From contig NZ_JAGIOE010000001.1 in assembly GCF_017876575.1 (NCBI RefSeq), forward strand, positions 3,266,443 to 3,330,442: a stretch of DNA of 64,000 bases, given 5' to 3'. The position numbers were made by a program, and so were the translations under genes. Shown one piece after another: positions 1 to 8,501 of the stretch. The number at the start of each line of letters is the position of its first letter. The first letter of the stretch is position 1. The notes under the pieces are model-generated. The model was given only the letters and a program-made list of their open reading frames with translations, was not told the origin of the DNA and ran no database searches. The DNA is from Paeniglutamicibacter psychrophenolicus (lineage in GTDB: Bacteria > Actinomycetota > Actinomycetes > Actinomycetales > Micrococcaceae).

Positions 1-288
1 CACCGTGCCGCACTGGCCTATGCCAGCGACTACACGCTGCTGGAGCCGGTGCTGCGCCGCCACGGTCTGACCTGGATCACCCCCGGCATGTCCGTGGCCA
101 GCCTTGACCACGCGATGTGGTGGCACCGTCCGTTCCGTGTCGATGAGTGGCTGCTGTACGTCCAGGAATCCCCCAGCGCCTCCGGTGCCCGGGGGCTCGC
201 CACCGGGCGGATCTTCAACCGCGCCGGGGAACTGGTGGCCATTGTCGCCCAGGAAGGCATGATCCGCCTGCCCCAGGACGAAGACTAG
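1..288 (+). CDS. tesB: acyl-CoA thioesterase II, C-terminal part
   Basis: The reading frame is open from the first base and ends at TAG, so the 5' part lies outside the window; 95 residues are visible. The segment SLDHAMWWHRPFRVDEWLLY followed by SPSASGARGLA and a final VAQEGMIR is characteristic of the C-terminal hot-dog domain of TesB-type thioesterases, which hydrolyse medium- and long-chain acyl-CoA to free fatty acid and CoA in the cytosol. The Asp of SLDHAMW and the Gln of VAQEG are at the places of catalytic residues known from the family. It converges with ettA across a shared terminator. Identity is secure; the missing N-terminal domain cannot be judged. Confidence 0.93.
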   Translation, partial: HRAALAYASDYTLLEPVLRRHGLTWITPGMSVASLDHAMWWHRPFRVDEWLLYVQESPSASGARGLATGRIFNRAGELVAIVAQEGMIRLPQDED

Positions 289-328
289 TCCCAGCGGCCG
301 CCGCCGCCCACCCGCGGCCAAAAACAAC

Positions 329-376
329 AAAGGCCCGGATCCCGCCGGAATTTCTTCCAGCGGGATCCGGGCCTTT
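329..376. terminator. bidirectional rho-independent terminator
   Basis: A perfect 17-bp inverted repeat (arms 329-345 and 360-376, AAAGGCCCGGATCCCGC and its complement) with a 14-nt loop lies between the convergent tesB and ettA genes. A/T-rich ends on both sides allow use from both strands. Confidence 0.85.
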
Positions 377-417
377 GTCGTGGACCGAACCGAGGCGCCC
401 GAAAGGCGCGTCGGCTG

Positions 418-2100
418 CTAGTCGCGGGTCAGGCGGCGGTGGGTGACGCGGTGAGGCTTGGCAGCCTCCGGGCCCATGCGCTCGACCTTGTTGGCCTCGT
501 AGGAATCGAAGTTGCCCTCGAACCAGTACCAGCTCGACGGATCCTCATCGGTGCCCTCGTAGGCCAGGATGTGGGTGGCAACCCGGTCCAGGAACCAGCG
601 GTCGTGCGATACCACCACGGCGCAACCCGGGAATTCGAGCAGCGCGTTTTCCAGCGACGAGAGGGTTTCGACGTCGAGGTCGTTGGTCGGCTCATCAAGG
701 AGCAGCAGGTTGCCACCCTGCTTGAGGGTCAGAGCCAGGTTCAAGCGGTTGCGCTCACCACCGGAGAGCACGCCTGCCTTCTTCTGCTGGTCCGGACCCT
801 TGAAACCGAATGCCGAAACGTAGGCGCGCGTGGGAACCTCGACCTGGCCGACGTACATGTAGTCGTTCCCCTCGGAAACAACTTCCCACAGCGACTTTTC
901 CGGGTCGATGCCGCCACGGTTCTGGTCGACGTAGGAGATCTTGACCGAGTCGCCGATCTTCAGCTCGCCGCCGTCGATCGGCTCCATGCCGACGATGGTC
1001 TTGAACAAGGTGGACTTGCCCACGCCGTTCGGGCCGATGACGCCGACGATGCCGTTTCGCGGCAGCGTGAAGGACAGGTTGTCGATCAACACCCGATCGC
1101 CGTAGCCCTTCTTCAGGTCCTTGGCCTCGATGACCAGGGAGCCAAGTCGCGGCCCTGCCGGGATCTGGATTTCCTCGAAGTCCAGCTTGCGGGTGCGCTC
1201 TGCTTCGGACGCCATTTCCTCGTAGCGTGCCAAACGGGCCTTGGACTTGGTCTGGCGGCCCTTGGCGTTGGAGCGAACCCATTCGAGTTCTTCGGTCAGG
1301 CGCTTGGCAAGCTTCTGGTCCTTCTTGCCCTGGACCTCGAGGCGCTCGCGCTTCTTGTCCAGGTACGTGGAGTAGTTTCCCTCGTACGGGATCAGGCGCC
1401 CACGGTCGACCTCGGCAATCCACTGGGCCACGTGGTCCAGGAAGTACCTATCGTGGGTCACTGCAAGGACGGCACCGTGGTAGGCCTGCAGGTGCTGTTC
1501 GAGCCACGACACGGACTCGGCGTCCAAGTGGTTGGTGGGCTCATCGAGCAGCAGCAGGTCGGGCTTCTGCAGGAGCAGCTTGCACAACGCCACGCGGCGG
1601 CGCTCGCCACCGGAGAGATGTGAAACCGGTGAGTCGCCCGGTGGGCACTGCAGGGCATCCATGGCCTGTTCGAGCTGGGAGTCGATGTCCCACGCGTCGG
1701 CCGTGTCGATGGCTTCCTGCAGGTGTCCCATTTCCTCGAGCAGCACGTCGAAATCTGCGCCGTCTTGGGCCATCTCTTCGGAGATCTCGTTGAATCGGGT
1801 GATCTTTTCATAGATCTCCCCGACGCCTTCCTGGACGTTGCCCAGAACGGTCTTTTCTTCGTTCAGCGGCGGTTCCTGCAACAGGATTCCAACGCTGTAT
1901 CCCGGGCTGAGGCGTGCCTCGCCGTTGGAGGGTATGTCCAACCCCGCCATGATCTTCAGGATCGTGGACTTGCCGGCACCGTTCGGTCCAACCACGCCAA
2001 TTTTTGCGCCTGGATAGAACGACATGCTGACATCGTCGAGAATGACTTTGTCGCCAACGGCCTTGCGAGCCTTGGTCATCGTGTAAATGAATTCCGCCAT
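418..2100 (-). CDS. ettA: energy-dependent translational throttle protein EttA (ABC-F ATPase)
   Basis: A 560-residue soluble protein with two ABC ATPase domains and no membrane part, the layout of ABC-F translation factors. The first Walker A is at residues 38-46 (GPNGAGKST), a second GPNGVGKST lies near residue 350, and each half has an LSGGE signature and a LLLLDEPTN Walker B. The N-terminus MAEFIYTM and the full length fit EttA, which binds the ribosomal E site and gates entry into elongation according to ATP/ADP ratio. The frame is open 41 codons further upstream, but the ATG at 2100 is the family start. It is followed by a shared terminator and preceded by the ssb-like gene on the same strand. 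Confidence 0.95.
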   Translation of the reverse strand: MAEFIYTMTKARKAVGDKVILDDVSMSFYPGAKIGVVGPNGAGKSTILKIMAGLDIPSNGEARLSPGYSVGILLQEPPLNEEKTVLGNVQEGVGEIYEKITRFNEISEEMAQDGADFDVLLEEMGHLQEAIDTADAWDIDSQLEQAMDALQCPPGDSPVSHLSGGERRRVALCKLLLQKPDLLLLDEPTNHLDAESVSWLEQHLQAYHGAVLAVTHDRYFLDHVAQWIAEVDRGRLIPYEGNYSTYLDKKRERLEVQGKKDQKLAKRLTEELEWVRSNAKGRQTKSKARLARYEEMASEAERTRKLDFEEIQIPAGPRLGSLVIEAKDLKKGYGDRVLIDNLSFTLPRNGIVGVIGPNGVGKSTLFKTIVGMEPIDGGELKIGDSVKISYVDQNRGGIDPEKSLWEVVSEGNDYMYVGQVEVPTRAYVSAFGFKGPDQQKKAGVLSGGERNRLNLALTLKQGGNLLLLDEPTNDLDVETLSSLENALLEFPGCAVVVSHDRWFLDRVATHILAYEGTDEDPSSWYWFEGNFDSYEANKVERMGPEAAKPHRVTHRRLTRD

Positions 2101-2250
2101 GCCCTCAAGGCTAGTGCCTAGGGCTGGCTTCCTCACAATTCCCGCGGCCGGTTTTCCCCAAGCGGGCATGTTCCTGCACACATTGGGAGGCCACGGCATC
2201 CGATGCCGTGGCCGCCCACACATTCCTGGCCCGTTTGCCGCCCGGGGCCC

Positions 2251-2745
2251 TCAGGCCGCCTCGGTGTCGGTCGCGGGTTCGGCGTCCGGCCAGCCGGTCA
2301 CCGGGAACCCGTCGTTGGATTCCTCGCGCCCGTGGACCGATTCGCCGGCATGGGTGCGCCGCGGCCCATTGTCCTCGCCCCCGGCTCCCCGGACCCGCTC
2401 GAAGCGGCTGACCCCGAAACGGACGTCGTGGCCCAGCGCCATGGCCTCGATGTCCACGCTGAAGCCGCGGGCCCCGTCCTTCCGGTCGTACTCTCGGACC
2501 TGCATCTTTCCGTAGACCACCACGTGGTCGCCCATGTGGATGCTGGCAAGGAGGTTGGTGGCCATGGCCCTGAAACAGGAGACGGTGTACCAGTTGCTGT
2601 GGACGTCCGCCCACTGCCCGGTGTCGGGGTCCTGGCGCCGCTCGTTGCTGACCAGGCGGAATTTTGCGATGAGCGTGCCGCTGCCTTCACCGCTCTGGCG
2701 GGGTTCGGTTCCCACCACACCGCGCAACGTAATGTGGTCCGTCAT
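2251..2745 (-). CDS. ssb: single-stranded DNA-binding protein, second-type paralogue
   Basis: A 164-residue protein with the OB-fold pattern of SSB near its N-terminus (ITLRGVVGTEP, then FRLVSNERRQDPDTGQW and WYTVSCFRAMATNLLASIHMGDHVVVYGKMQ). Such proteins coat single-stranded DNA as tetramers. The tail ends DAEPATDTEAA rather than with the acidic DDDIPF-like tip by which the replicative SSB recruits partner proteins, so this is probably the accessory paralogue (compare SsbB of Streptomyces). The ATG at 2745 follows GGAG. It lies 150 bp upstream of ettA on the same strand and may share its transcript. Whether it acts in competence, repair or recombination cannot be told from sequence. Confidence 0.88.
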   Translation of the reverse strand: MTDHITLRGVVGTEPRQSGEGSGTLIAKFRLVSNERRQDPDTGQWADVHSNWYTVSCFRAMATNLLASIHMGDHVVVYGKMQVREYDRKDGARGFSVDIEAMALGHDVRFGVSRFERVRGAGGEDNGPRRTHAGESVHGREESNDGFPVTGWPDAEPATDTEAA

Positions 2746-2866
2746 GGTGCACTCCAATGTTCGGATGTCGGCAGGCATTTCCCGCCTCGTCCACCCAGTG
2801 TGGTGCTGCGGGAGAGGTGAGATGCCCGCCCGGTTCCCGGCTGTGGAGAAGCCCCTACACCGAAAA

Positions 2867-3859
2867 CTATCCTGCCGCCGGTGGATGTGTGGGGAACTGG
2901 CCGGCCAGCTTCCCGCTTGCGGGCGCCTCGCGGAACTGCCTGGTGGCGACCAGCACGATGGCCAGCAGCAGCGGGACGATCCACCCGGACCAGCCAAGGA
3001 TCGTCGCGTTGACGGTGTTGATCGGGGCGCCAGCCGCGGCGAAGACCATGGAGAAGCCTGCCGCGGCGTTGAATGTGCCATGGGCCAAGGCGGCGGGCCA
3101 CACCGAAGTGGAACGAAGGCGCAACCACCCGAAGGCCGCCCCCACGAGGATGCACATGCCGATCATCATGAACACCCCCAGCCATCCCGGCGCCAAGGGG
3201 TAGTTGTGGCCCAGCAGGATAAGTGGCGCATGCCAGGCACCCCAGATGATGCCCGACACGACGATGGCCCGCACCGGGCCGTAGGGCATGAGCTTGGGCA
3301 ACAGCCAGCCGCGCCAACCCAGTTCCTCGCCCAGGGCCGGAAGCAGGTTGATGAACGCACCGATCAGCACGTTGACGAACTGCATTGCCACCAGCGTTTC
3401 GATGGGCAGGGGCAACTCGCCCTGGCCGGCAGTTGCCAGGATCGCCTTGAAGGCGGAGAAACCGGTGAAATCCGCCGGGTAGACCCCCAGCGCGTCTCCG
3501 ACGGGCAGCGCCACCAGGATCAGTGCCACCGGGACGATGAGAGCCAGGGCCAAGTACATCAGCAGGCGGCCTGCGGGTTTCAACGGCCACAGCCCCAGCG
3601 AGCGAAATTTGGCAGCGGGTCGTTCGACGATGAAGACCATGGCCAGGGCCGCGACCGCCGGAGTGAACATCATCGCCAGGGCAACCACGCCGAACCTGGT
3701 GTCGAACAATCCGTCACCCTGCCAGAGCGGCCAAGCCACCAGCCACGCCAGCCCGCAGGAGATCGCCGTGAAGTACAGGATTGATCGCAGGTTACGGTCC
3801 ACGTCCGATGACGCCTTCCCTCGTAGGCGGAATGGGCTCCCAATGGCCCGATGACCCAT
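2867..3859 (-). CDS. CPBP family intramembrane metalloprotease (Abi/CAAX protease-like)
   Basis: A 330-residue membrane protein with about eight hydrophobic segments. The three CPBP motifs are present in order: EELGWRGWLLP (EExxxR), WGAWHAPLIL and HGTFNAAAG. In this family the two Glu and two His residues form the active site of an intramembrane protease; known members process prenylated proteins, act in bacteriocin immunity or regulate signalling, and the bacterial substrates are mostly unknown. I chose the ATG at 3859 because GAAGGAT stands 7 nt before it; a GTG at 3883 is in frame but has no such site. It is transcribed toward ssb but separated by about 120 bp. Confidence 0.85.
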   Translation of the reverse strand: MGHRAIGSPFRLRGKASSDVDRNLRSILYFTAISCGLAWLVAWPLWQGDGLFDTRFGVVALAMMFTPAVAALAMVFIVERPAAKFRSLGLWPLKPAGRLLMYLALALIVPVALILVALPVGDALGVYPADFTGFSAFKAILATAGQGELPLPIETLVAMQFVNVLIGAFINLLPALGEELGWRGWLLPKLMPYGPVRAIVVSGIIWGAWHAPLILLGHNYPLAPGWLGVFMMIGMCILVGAAFGWLRLRSTSVWPAALAHGTFNAAAGFSMVFAAAGAPINTVNATILGWSGWIVPLLLAIVLVATRQFREAPASGKLAGQFPTHPPAAG

Positions 3860-4109
3860 GCGGGCATCCTTCAACCCTGCCACCCCAACCCGGACCCCGG
3901 CATCATTCCTTGTGCGGATCTTCCCGCTGGCCAGACAGCGACTTCCGCGATTCGGGCCGCGCCCCTGTCACGCCTGAAGGCTATTGCGAAATTGGCCCGG
4001 CTGCGTGAAGCTGAGGAAACCACGGCAAGTGCTTGCGACAGTGGTCAACGGCGATCAAGGATGGAACCATGGAAACCCGAGAACTGCCAACGGACGCCGG
4101 AGCCCGATC

Positions 4110-4337
4110 ATGAACTCGGTTCGGGTTGTGCTGCGTGGTGGCCCTTTTGACGGCCGCGAGATGACGGTTTCGGATTGGCCGGAAGACCTGGTGGTTGAAT
4201 CGATGCCGGAGGACTTGCATCTGGAAGCCAGGGTTCGCGCGCGCTATCTGGCCAAGGCTCCGGATGCTGTGGCCGGGAGGCCCCGCGAAATGGTGTGGGA
4301 CGGCGCCCACCGGGTCGGTGGGATCCACCACGCCTGA
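4110..4337 (+). CDS. hypothetical small protein with a GGPFDG motif
   Basis: A 75-residue protein starting MNSVRVVLRGGPFDGREMTV, with a mixed strand-rich N-terminal half and a charged middle (PEDLHLEARVRARYLAK). Short actinobacterial proteins beginning with RVVLRGGPFDG recur in genomes of this group but I know of no assigned function. No signal peptide or membrane segment is seen. The frame is open further upstream, to 3984, but that part is not protein-like and the ATG at 4110 has a CGGAG about 7 nt upstream. A weak hairpin at 4358-4379 follows. Confidence 0.6.
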   Translation: MNSVRVVLRGGPFDGREMTVSDWPEDLVVESMPEDLHLEARVRARYLAKAPDAVAGRPREMVWDGAHRVGGIHHA

Positions 4338-4357
4338 CGAATCCACATCCCTGAGGT

Positions 4358-4379
4358 AAGCGCTGTTGCCATAGCGCTT
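4358..4379 (+). terminator. weak hairpin after the small hypothetical gene
   Basis: AAGCGCT (4358-4364) and AGCGCTT (4373-4379) are complementary with an 8-nt loop, 20 nt after the stop of the 75-residue gene. There is no clear T-run, so a terminator role is only possible. The rest of 4338-4546 holds no gene that I can support. Confidence 0.35.
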
Positions 4380-4546
4380 GGGCGTCGACGCCCGAACGGC
4401 ATCGAACGTGGTGGCGTTTGATTCGTTACGGCGGCGCCAAGGAAAAACCAGCGAACCGACTGCCGGAAATTCCGACTGGCTGGGAGGGTCGGAAGTAAAA
4501 AGCCGGCATTAGACTACCCCCGAAAGGCAAGACTCGGGGAAAGAGT

Positions 4547-4586
4547 AAAAGCAGGTCTGACTAGAAAACTAGTCAGACCTGCTTTT
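4547..4586 (-). terminator. strong terminator after tRNA-Arg
   Basis: An 18-bp perfect inverted repeat (arms 4547-4564 and 4569-4586) with a 4-nt AAAA loop, its outer ends being AAAA and TTTT. It lies 6 nt beyond the 3' end of the minus-strand tRNA gene and would end its transcript. Confidence 0.88.
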
Positions 4587-4592
4587 ATTGGG

Positions 4593-4665
4593 TGCCCCCG
4601 GCGCGATTCGAACGCGCGACCGACAGATTAGAAGGCTGTTGCTCTATCCACTGAGCTACGGAGGC
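4593..4665 (-). tRNA. tRNA-Arg, anticodon UCU
   Basis: On the minus strand the 73-nt sequence folds as a cloverleaf: acceptor GCCTCCG pairs with CGGGGGC, the D stem is GCTC/GAGC, the anticodon loop is CTTCTAA (anticodon TCT), and the T loop is TTCGAAT with stem GCGCG/CGCGC. The discriminator is A. CC but not CCA is encoded after it. The 31-39 pair of the anticodon stem looks mismatched, which I note as a small irregularity. It decodes AGA, a rare codon in this GC-rich genome. Confidence 0.95.
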
Positions 4666-4857
4666 AAGTGCACAAGAATCATAGCCCAAACCAGTAGTGG
4701 TCTCACATTTCACCCGGGGCGATACCGGGCAACCGGGGCGCGTTGGGCGATGAAAAACAATTACTCCGGACGTATGATGAAAGTGTCAACCAGCGCATGT
4801 TTGAAGCGGTCGACACCCACCGCCACGATCCACCGCTTTAGCGTCGAAAGGCTGCCG

Positions 4858-6108
4858 TTGCCCAGCAAATCCGAAGCACCCGTCGAAGCGGGGCGACTGC
4901 CGAAGAACACGGCGTGGCGCAACTCCATCTTTGGCATCTTCTTTTTGTGCGGCTTCGCGTTTGCCACATGGGTTGCCCGGCTTCCGGCCGTTCGGGTGCA
5001 GCTCGAACTTTCCACCTCCGATGTCGGCATCCTGCTTTTCTCCCTGGCCATAGGTTCCATCGGAGGCTTGGCGTTCGCTCCCGGCATCCTGGCCAGGCTC
5101 GGCGTCCGTCGCGGGATCACGCTCGGCCTGCTCAGCATGGGCGCCGCGCTGGCGATCCTGGGCGGCATGACCGAGGTGCTAGGGAGCACCGTGGGCGCCA
5201 TGGCGATCCTGGTCTTCTACGGTTTTGTCTTCAGCGCGACCGACGTGATGATGAATGTCGACGGCGCCGCGGTCGAACGTTCCCTGGGCAAGACCGTCTT
5301 GCCGATGATGCACGCCTTTTTCAGTTTCGGGACCATCATCGGCGCAGTCCTGGGCGCGGGAGCATCCCGCCTCGACATCGACGTGATGTGGAACTTCGCG
5401 GTCGTCGGTGTCCTGGTCATGGGCCTTGGCCTCTACTTCGTCCGCAACGTCTCGGGCCTTGAACCGCCGCCGGACCAAGGCTCCGCCACGGGTCCTTCCG
5501 CCGACACCTGGTGGCAACGCCTCGGTTCCTTGTTCCGCGACGGACACCTGATGCTGATCGGCCTGATGGTCGCCGGGTTGGCGTTTGCCGAGGGCACGGC
5601 CAACGACTGGTTGACCATTGCCTCGGTGGATGACCACGGATTCTCCGAAGCCACCGGAGCCCTGGTCTTCGGCGCATTCGTCGCGGCCATGACGGCGGGA
5701 CGCATATTCGGCGGACCGCTCATTGACCGGCTCGGGCACAAGCGGGTCCTGGTGTCGATGGGGCTCCTTGGCCTGGCCGGCATCGTGCTGTTTATCCTGG
5801 CCCCGGCGCCCTGGGCGGTCTTCACCGGGGCCCTGCTGTGGGGCCTGGGCGGATCGCTCGGGTTCCCCGTGGGCATGAGCGTTGCGGCGGCGCACCCCAC
5901 CGACGGACCCCGACGCGTGGGCATCGTGGCCGTGTTCGGCTATTCCTCGATGCTGATCGGGCCTCCGGTCCTGGGGTTCCTTGGCGAACATTTCGGGGTG
6001 CTCAGGGCATTCATCCTGGTCGCCGTCATTCTGCTGCTGACGCTGCTGATCACACCGAAGGCCACGAACGTTCCGGGACCGCATCCGGCCCCGGATCGGA
6101 TCGACTAG
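4858..6108 (+). CDS. MFS transporter, YbjJ-like
   Basis: A polytopic protein of about 416 residues with twelve hydrophobic segments. The opening WRNSIFGIFFLCGFAFATWVARLPAVR and the following LSTSDVGILLFSLAIGSIGGL resemble YbjJ-type major facilitator proteins; the loop ARLGVRRG between helices 2 and 3 and FGGPLIDRLGHKRV between 8 and 9 are the two MFS gate motifs. These are cytoplasmic-membrane proton-driven carriers, mostly of unknown substrate. The start is uncertain: TTG at 4858 has GAAAGG 6 nt upstream, while ATG at 4750 would add 36 residues with little protein character. Its stop overlaps that of the convergent aldo/keto reductase by 3 nt. Confidence 0.82.
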   Translation: MPSKSEAPVEAGRLPKNTAWRNSIFGIFFLCGFAFATWVARLPAVRVQLELSTSDVGILLFSLAIGSIGGLAFAPGILARLGVRRGITLGLLSMGAALAILGGMTEVLGSTVGAMAILVFYGFVFSATDVMMNVDGAAVERSLGKTVLPMMHAFFSFGTIIGAVLGAGASRLDIDVMWNFAVVGVLVMGLGLYFVRNVSGLEPPPDQGSATGPSADTWWQRLGSLFRDGHLMLIGLMVAGLAFAEGTANDWLTIASVDDHGFSEATGALVFGAFVAAMTAGRIFGGPLIDRLGHKRVLVSMGLLGLAGIVLFILAPAPWAVFTGALLWGLGGSLGFPVGMSVAAAHPTDGPRRVGIVAVFGYSSMLIGPPVLGFLGEHFGVLRAFILVAVILLLTLLITPKATNVPGPHPAPDRID

Positions 6109-6950
6109 TGCCCGAAGCGCATGGGGTCCACGCGTTCTCCCGCCGCGCCGTTCAACTCGTCGATGGCCAGCACCTCCGCGGCTGCGAGGTTGAACGCAAA
6201 GACGTCGAGGTTCTCGGCCATCCGGTCGGGGTTTGTCGTCTTGGGAATGGGGACGGCTCCGCGTTCAATCTGCCAGCGAAGCACCGCCTGGGCCGGGGTG
6301 ACCCTGTGTGCGGCGGCGGCGGCCAGCACCGGGGCGGCGTCCAGCAGGTCGTTTTCCCCGCGGCCCAGCGGCGCCCAGGCTTCGGTGACTATCCCGTGTT
6401 CGGCGTGGAATGCCAGCCGGTCGTCGTCGAGCCAAAACGGGGAGTGCTGGATCTGGTTGACGTCCGGGACCACGCCGGTGGCGTCGATCAGCTCCTGCAA
6501 TTGCGGAACCGTGAAGTTCGAGGTGCCGATGGCCCGCACGCGCCCGCGCTTGAGCAGCTTCACCAGGCCCTCCCAGGCCTGCACGTAGTTGCCTTCGTTC
6601 GGGTTCGGCCAGTGGATCAGGAACATGTCGAGGTATTCCAGCCCCAGGCGCTTGCAGCTGTTCTCCCAGGCATCCATGACTCCCTGGACCGAATGCCATT
6701 GCACATTGAACTTTGAGGTGATGAACAGTTCGTCGCGCGGAACCGACGTCGAGCCGAGGCCTTCCCCGATTCCTTCCTCATTGCCGTAGTTCTCCGCGGT
6801 GTCGATGAGCCGGTATCCGGCCTCCAGCGCGTGGGCTACTGCTGCTCCGGCCTGGATGTCGTCCAGCGGCCACGTTCCAAGGCCAATGGATGGCATGAAG
6901 GCGCCATTGTTGAGTTCACGTAACGGGACCGATGCGTAGTTGTCTGACAT
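6105..6950 (-). CDS. aldo/keto reductase (2,5-diketo-gluconate reductase type)
   Basis: A 281-residue single-domain TIM-barrel oxidoreductase. The catalytic tetrad of the family can be read: Asp and Tyr in DTAENYGNEEGIGEGL, Lys in TSKF, His in LIHWPNP. IGTSNF and the C-terminal IPKTTNPDRMAENLDVF (NADPH 2'-phosphate pocket) complete the pattern. It reduces carbonyl compounds with NADPH in the cytosol; the substrate cannot be inferred. The gene starts at ATG 6950, lies 57 bp downstream of the Lrp-type regulator on the same strand, and may be read with it. Confidence 0.92.
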   Translation of the reverse strand: MSDNYASVPLRELNNGAFMPSIGLGTWPLDDIQAGAAVAHALEAGYRLIDTAENYGNEEGIGEGLGSTSVPRDELFITSKFNVQWHSVQGVMDAWENSCKRLGLEYLDMFLIHWPNPNEGNYVQAWEGLVKLLKRGRVRAIGTSNFTVPQLQELIDATGVVPDVNQIQHSPFWLDDDRLAFHAEHGIVTEAWAPLGRGENDLLDAAPVLAAAAAHRVTPAQAVLRWQIERGAVPIPKTTNPDRMAENLDVFAFNLAAAEVLAIDELNGAAGERVDPMRFGH

Positions 6951-7007
6951 TTGGCCATGCTATGGCACAGGGACGATTACCGATAGGGGCCGGAGGGGCG
7001 GCGCCGC

Positions 7008-7454
7008 CTAGATCGGCAGCCGGCCGCCGGATTTGAGGTTCTTCATGACGATGGTGCTGGTGAGTTTTTCCACGCCGGGCAGAACCACGAGCACGTCGTC
7101 GTAAAAGCGCTGGTAGGCGGGCAGGTCCGCTGCCATCACCCGCAGCAAGAAGTCCGGTTCGCCAAAGAGCCGCTGGGCATCGATGATCTGCCCGATCCTG
7201 CCGACATCCTGCTCGAAGTCCTTCATCGTCGAGCGGTCCCTGAGCGTCACAAACACCAGGGCCTCGAATCCGAGGCCGACCTTCGCCGGGTCCACGTCGA
7301 CCCGGTAGCCGCGAATGACGCCGCTGTTTTCCAGTTCGCGCAGCCTCCGGTGGCAGGGGGCAACGGTGAGTCCGACATCCTCCGCCAGTGCGGTGGCGGT
7401 CATGCGCCCGTCGTCCTGCAATCGGCGCAGGATCGCTCGGTCGATTCCGTCCAT
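7008..7454 (-). CDS. Lrp/AsnC family transcriptional regulator
   Basis: A 148-residue regulator: an N-terminal helix-turn-helix (DRAILRRLQDDGRMTATALA, then VGLTVAPCHRRLRELENSGVI) and a C-terminal ligand-binding RAM domain (FEALVFVTLRD to VLPGVEKLTSTIVMKNLKSG). Such proteins form octamers, sense amino acids and often control a divergent exporter. That is the arrangement here: a LysE-type exporter starts 182 bp away in the opposite direction and two palindromes lie in between. I chose ATG 7454 (MDGIDRAIL), the usual family start; an upstream start at 7502 would add residues with no counterpart. Control of the exporter is inferred. Confidence 0.9.
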   Translation of the reverse strand: MDGIDRAILRRLQDDGRMTATALAEDVGLTVAPCHRRLRELENSGVIRGYRVDVDPAKVGLGFEALVFVTLRDRSTMKDFEQDVGRIGQIIDAQRLFGEPDFLLRVMAADLPAYQRFYDDVLVVLPGVEKLTSTIVMKNLKSGGRLPI

Positions 7455-7470
7455 GTGGCGGCCCCATTCG

Positions 7471-7513
7471 TGTTGTTTCAACAAGTCGTAAGTGGCACGC
7501 AATATTTTTGCGT
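7471..7513. promoter_or_regulatory. two palindromes, candidate Lrp-type operators
   Basis: TGTTGTTTCAACA (7471-7483) and ACGCAATATTTTTGCGT (7497-7513) are near-perfect palindromes with T-rich centres, spaced about 28 bp centre to centre, just upstream of the lrp-like gene and 120-165 bp before the divergent exporter. AT-centred palindromes in helical phase fit binding by an Lrp/AsnC oligomer. Assignment is inference. Confidence 0.5.
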
Positions 7514-7636
7514 CCAGACCACCATATCAATCACATTCTCGCCCTAAGTTGCGAGATGACGTGAAAAAACGCAAGCACATTTCCCCGTTTTCTTCCTAAA
7601 CTTGCCGGTACATCCACAGCAGGAAAGAGATCGATC

Positions 7637-8413
7637 ATGGACATCCAAACCATTCTTGGCTTCCTCGGAGTGTCTTTCGCCCTGGCCATGACACCCGGCG
7701 CCGACTGGGCCTACGCGATTTCCGCTGGCCTCGGCCGCCACAAGGTCTCTTCGGCGGTAGCCGGGCTGTGCAGCGGCTACCTCTTCCACACCATCTTGTT
7801 AGTCGCCGGGATGGCGGCACTGGTGGCCAGCAATCCGCGGCTGTTGTCCTGGATCACGCTGGCCGGTGCGGCCTACCTGCTCTGGCTGGGCGTCAGCACG
7901 GCGAGGTCATGGCGCGGGGCCGGGTTCAATGCAGGGGCCGGCATGCCCCAGGGGGCAGCGGGCGCCGCCGTGGCCGAATCGGCCTTGGCCGGCTCAAGCG
8001 GCGGGTCGGACACACTGGTTCGCACGTCCGTCGAAACCGCAGCATCCTCCTCGCCCCGTGAGCGCTTCTTCGGGCCTGCATTCTTCCGCGGCCTTGGCAC
8101 CAGCGGTTCCAACCCCAAGGCGTTGCTGCTCTACCTGGCGCTGATCCCCCAGTTCATCCATGCGGAGGCCGCCTTCTCGGTTCCGGCGCAGACCGCGTTG
8201 CTGGGGCTGAGCCACATGGTTCTCTCGATCTTCATATACTCGGGCGTGGCACTGGGTGCCCGGGCATTGTTGCGCCAGCGTCCGACCGCCGCCCGCTTCA
8301 TCACGCTGTTCAGCGGGTTGGTCATGATCGTCCTGGGGTTGCTGCTGGTCGCCGAACAAGCCCCCATGCTGCTCTCTTCCATCCAGATGCTGATGGCCCT
8401 CTTCGGCAGCTGA
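7637..8413 (+). CDS. LysE family amino-acid exporter
   Basis: A 258-residue membrane protein of the LysE/RhtB superfamily, with the hallmark N-terminal FALAMTPGADWAYAISAGLG (the MTPGxD signature), six predicted helices, and an NPKALLLYLALIPQFIH motif. A polar loop of about 50 residues (roughly positions 95-145) between helices 3 and 4 is longer than usual. It would export an amino acid or small metabolite using the proton gradient. Start ATG 7637 has AGGAAAGAG upstream. The divergent Lrp-type gene is its probable regulator. Confidence 0.9.
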   Translation: MDIQTILGFLGVSFALAMTPGADWAYAISAGLGRHKVSSAVAGLCSGYLFHTILLVAGMAALVASNPRLLSWITLAGAAYLLWLGVSTARSWRGAGFNAGAGMPQGAAGAAVAESALAGSSGGSDTLVRTSVETAASSSPRERFFGPAFFRGLGTSGSNPKALLLYLALIPQFIHAEAAFSVPAQTALLGLSHMVLSIFIYSGVALGARALLRQRPTAARFITLFSGLVMIVLGLLLVAEQAPMLLSSIQMLMALFGS

Positions 8414-8501
8414 CACACCCGGCGATGCACGCAGGATCGATCGATTGGTGAAACCCGGTTAGGGTTCAAGGGAAGACCGCAACCGACGAACGGCAACACG
8501 C

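Noticed and set aside
4588-4857. N-terminal extension of the MFS gene starting MGAPGAIRTRDRQIRRLL
   Set aside because: This is the antisense of the tRNA-Arg gene read as protein, a well-known annotation artefact.
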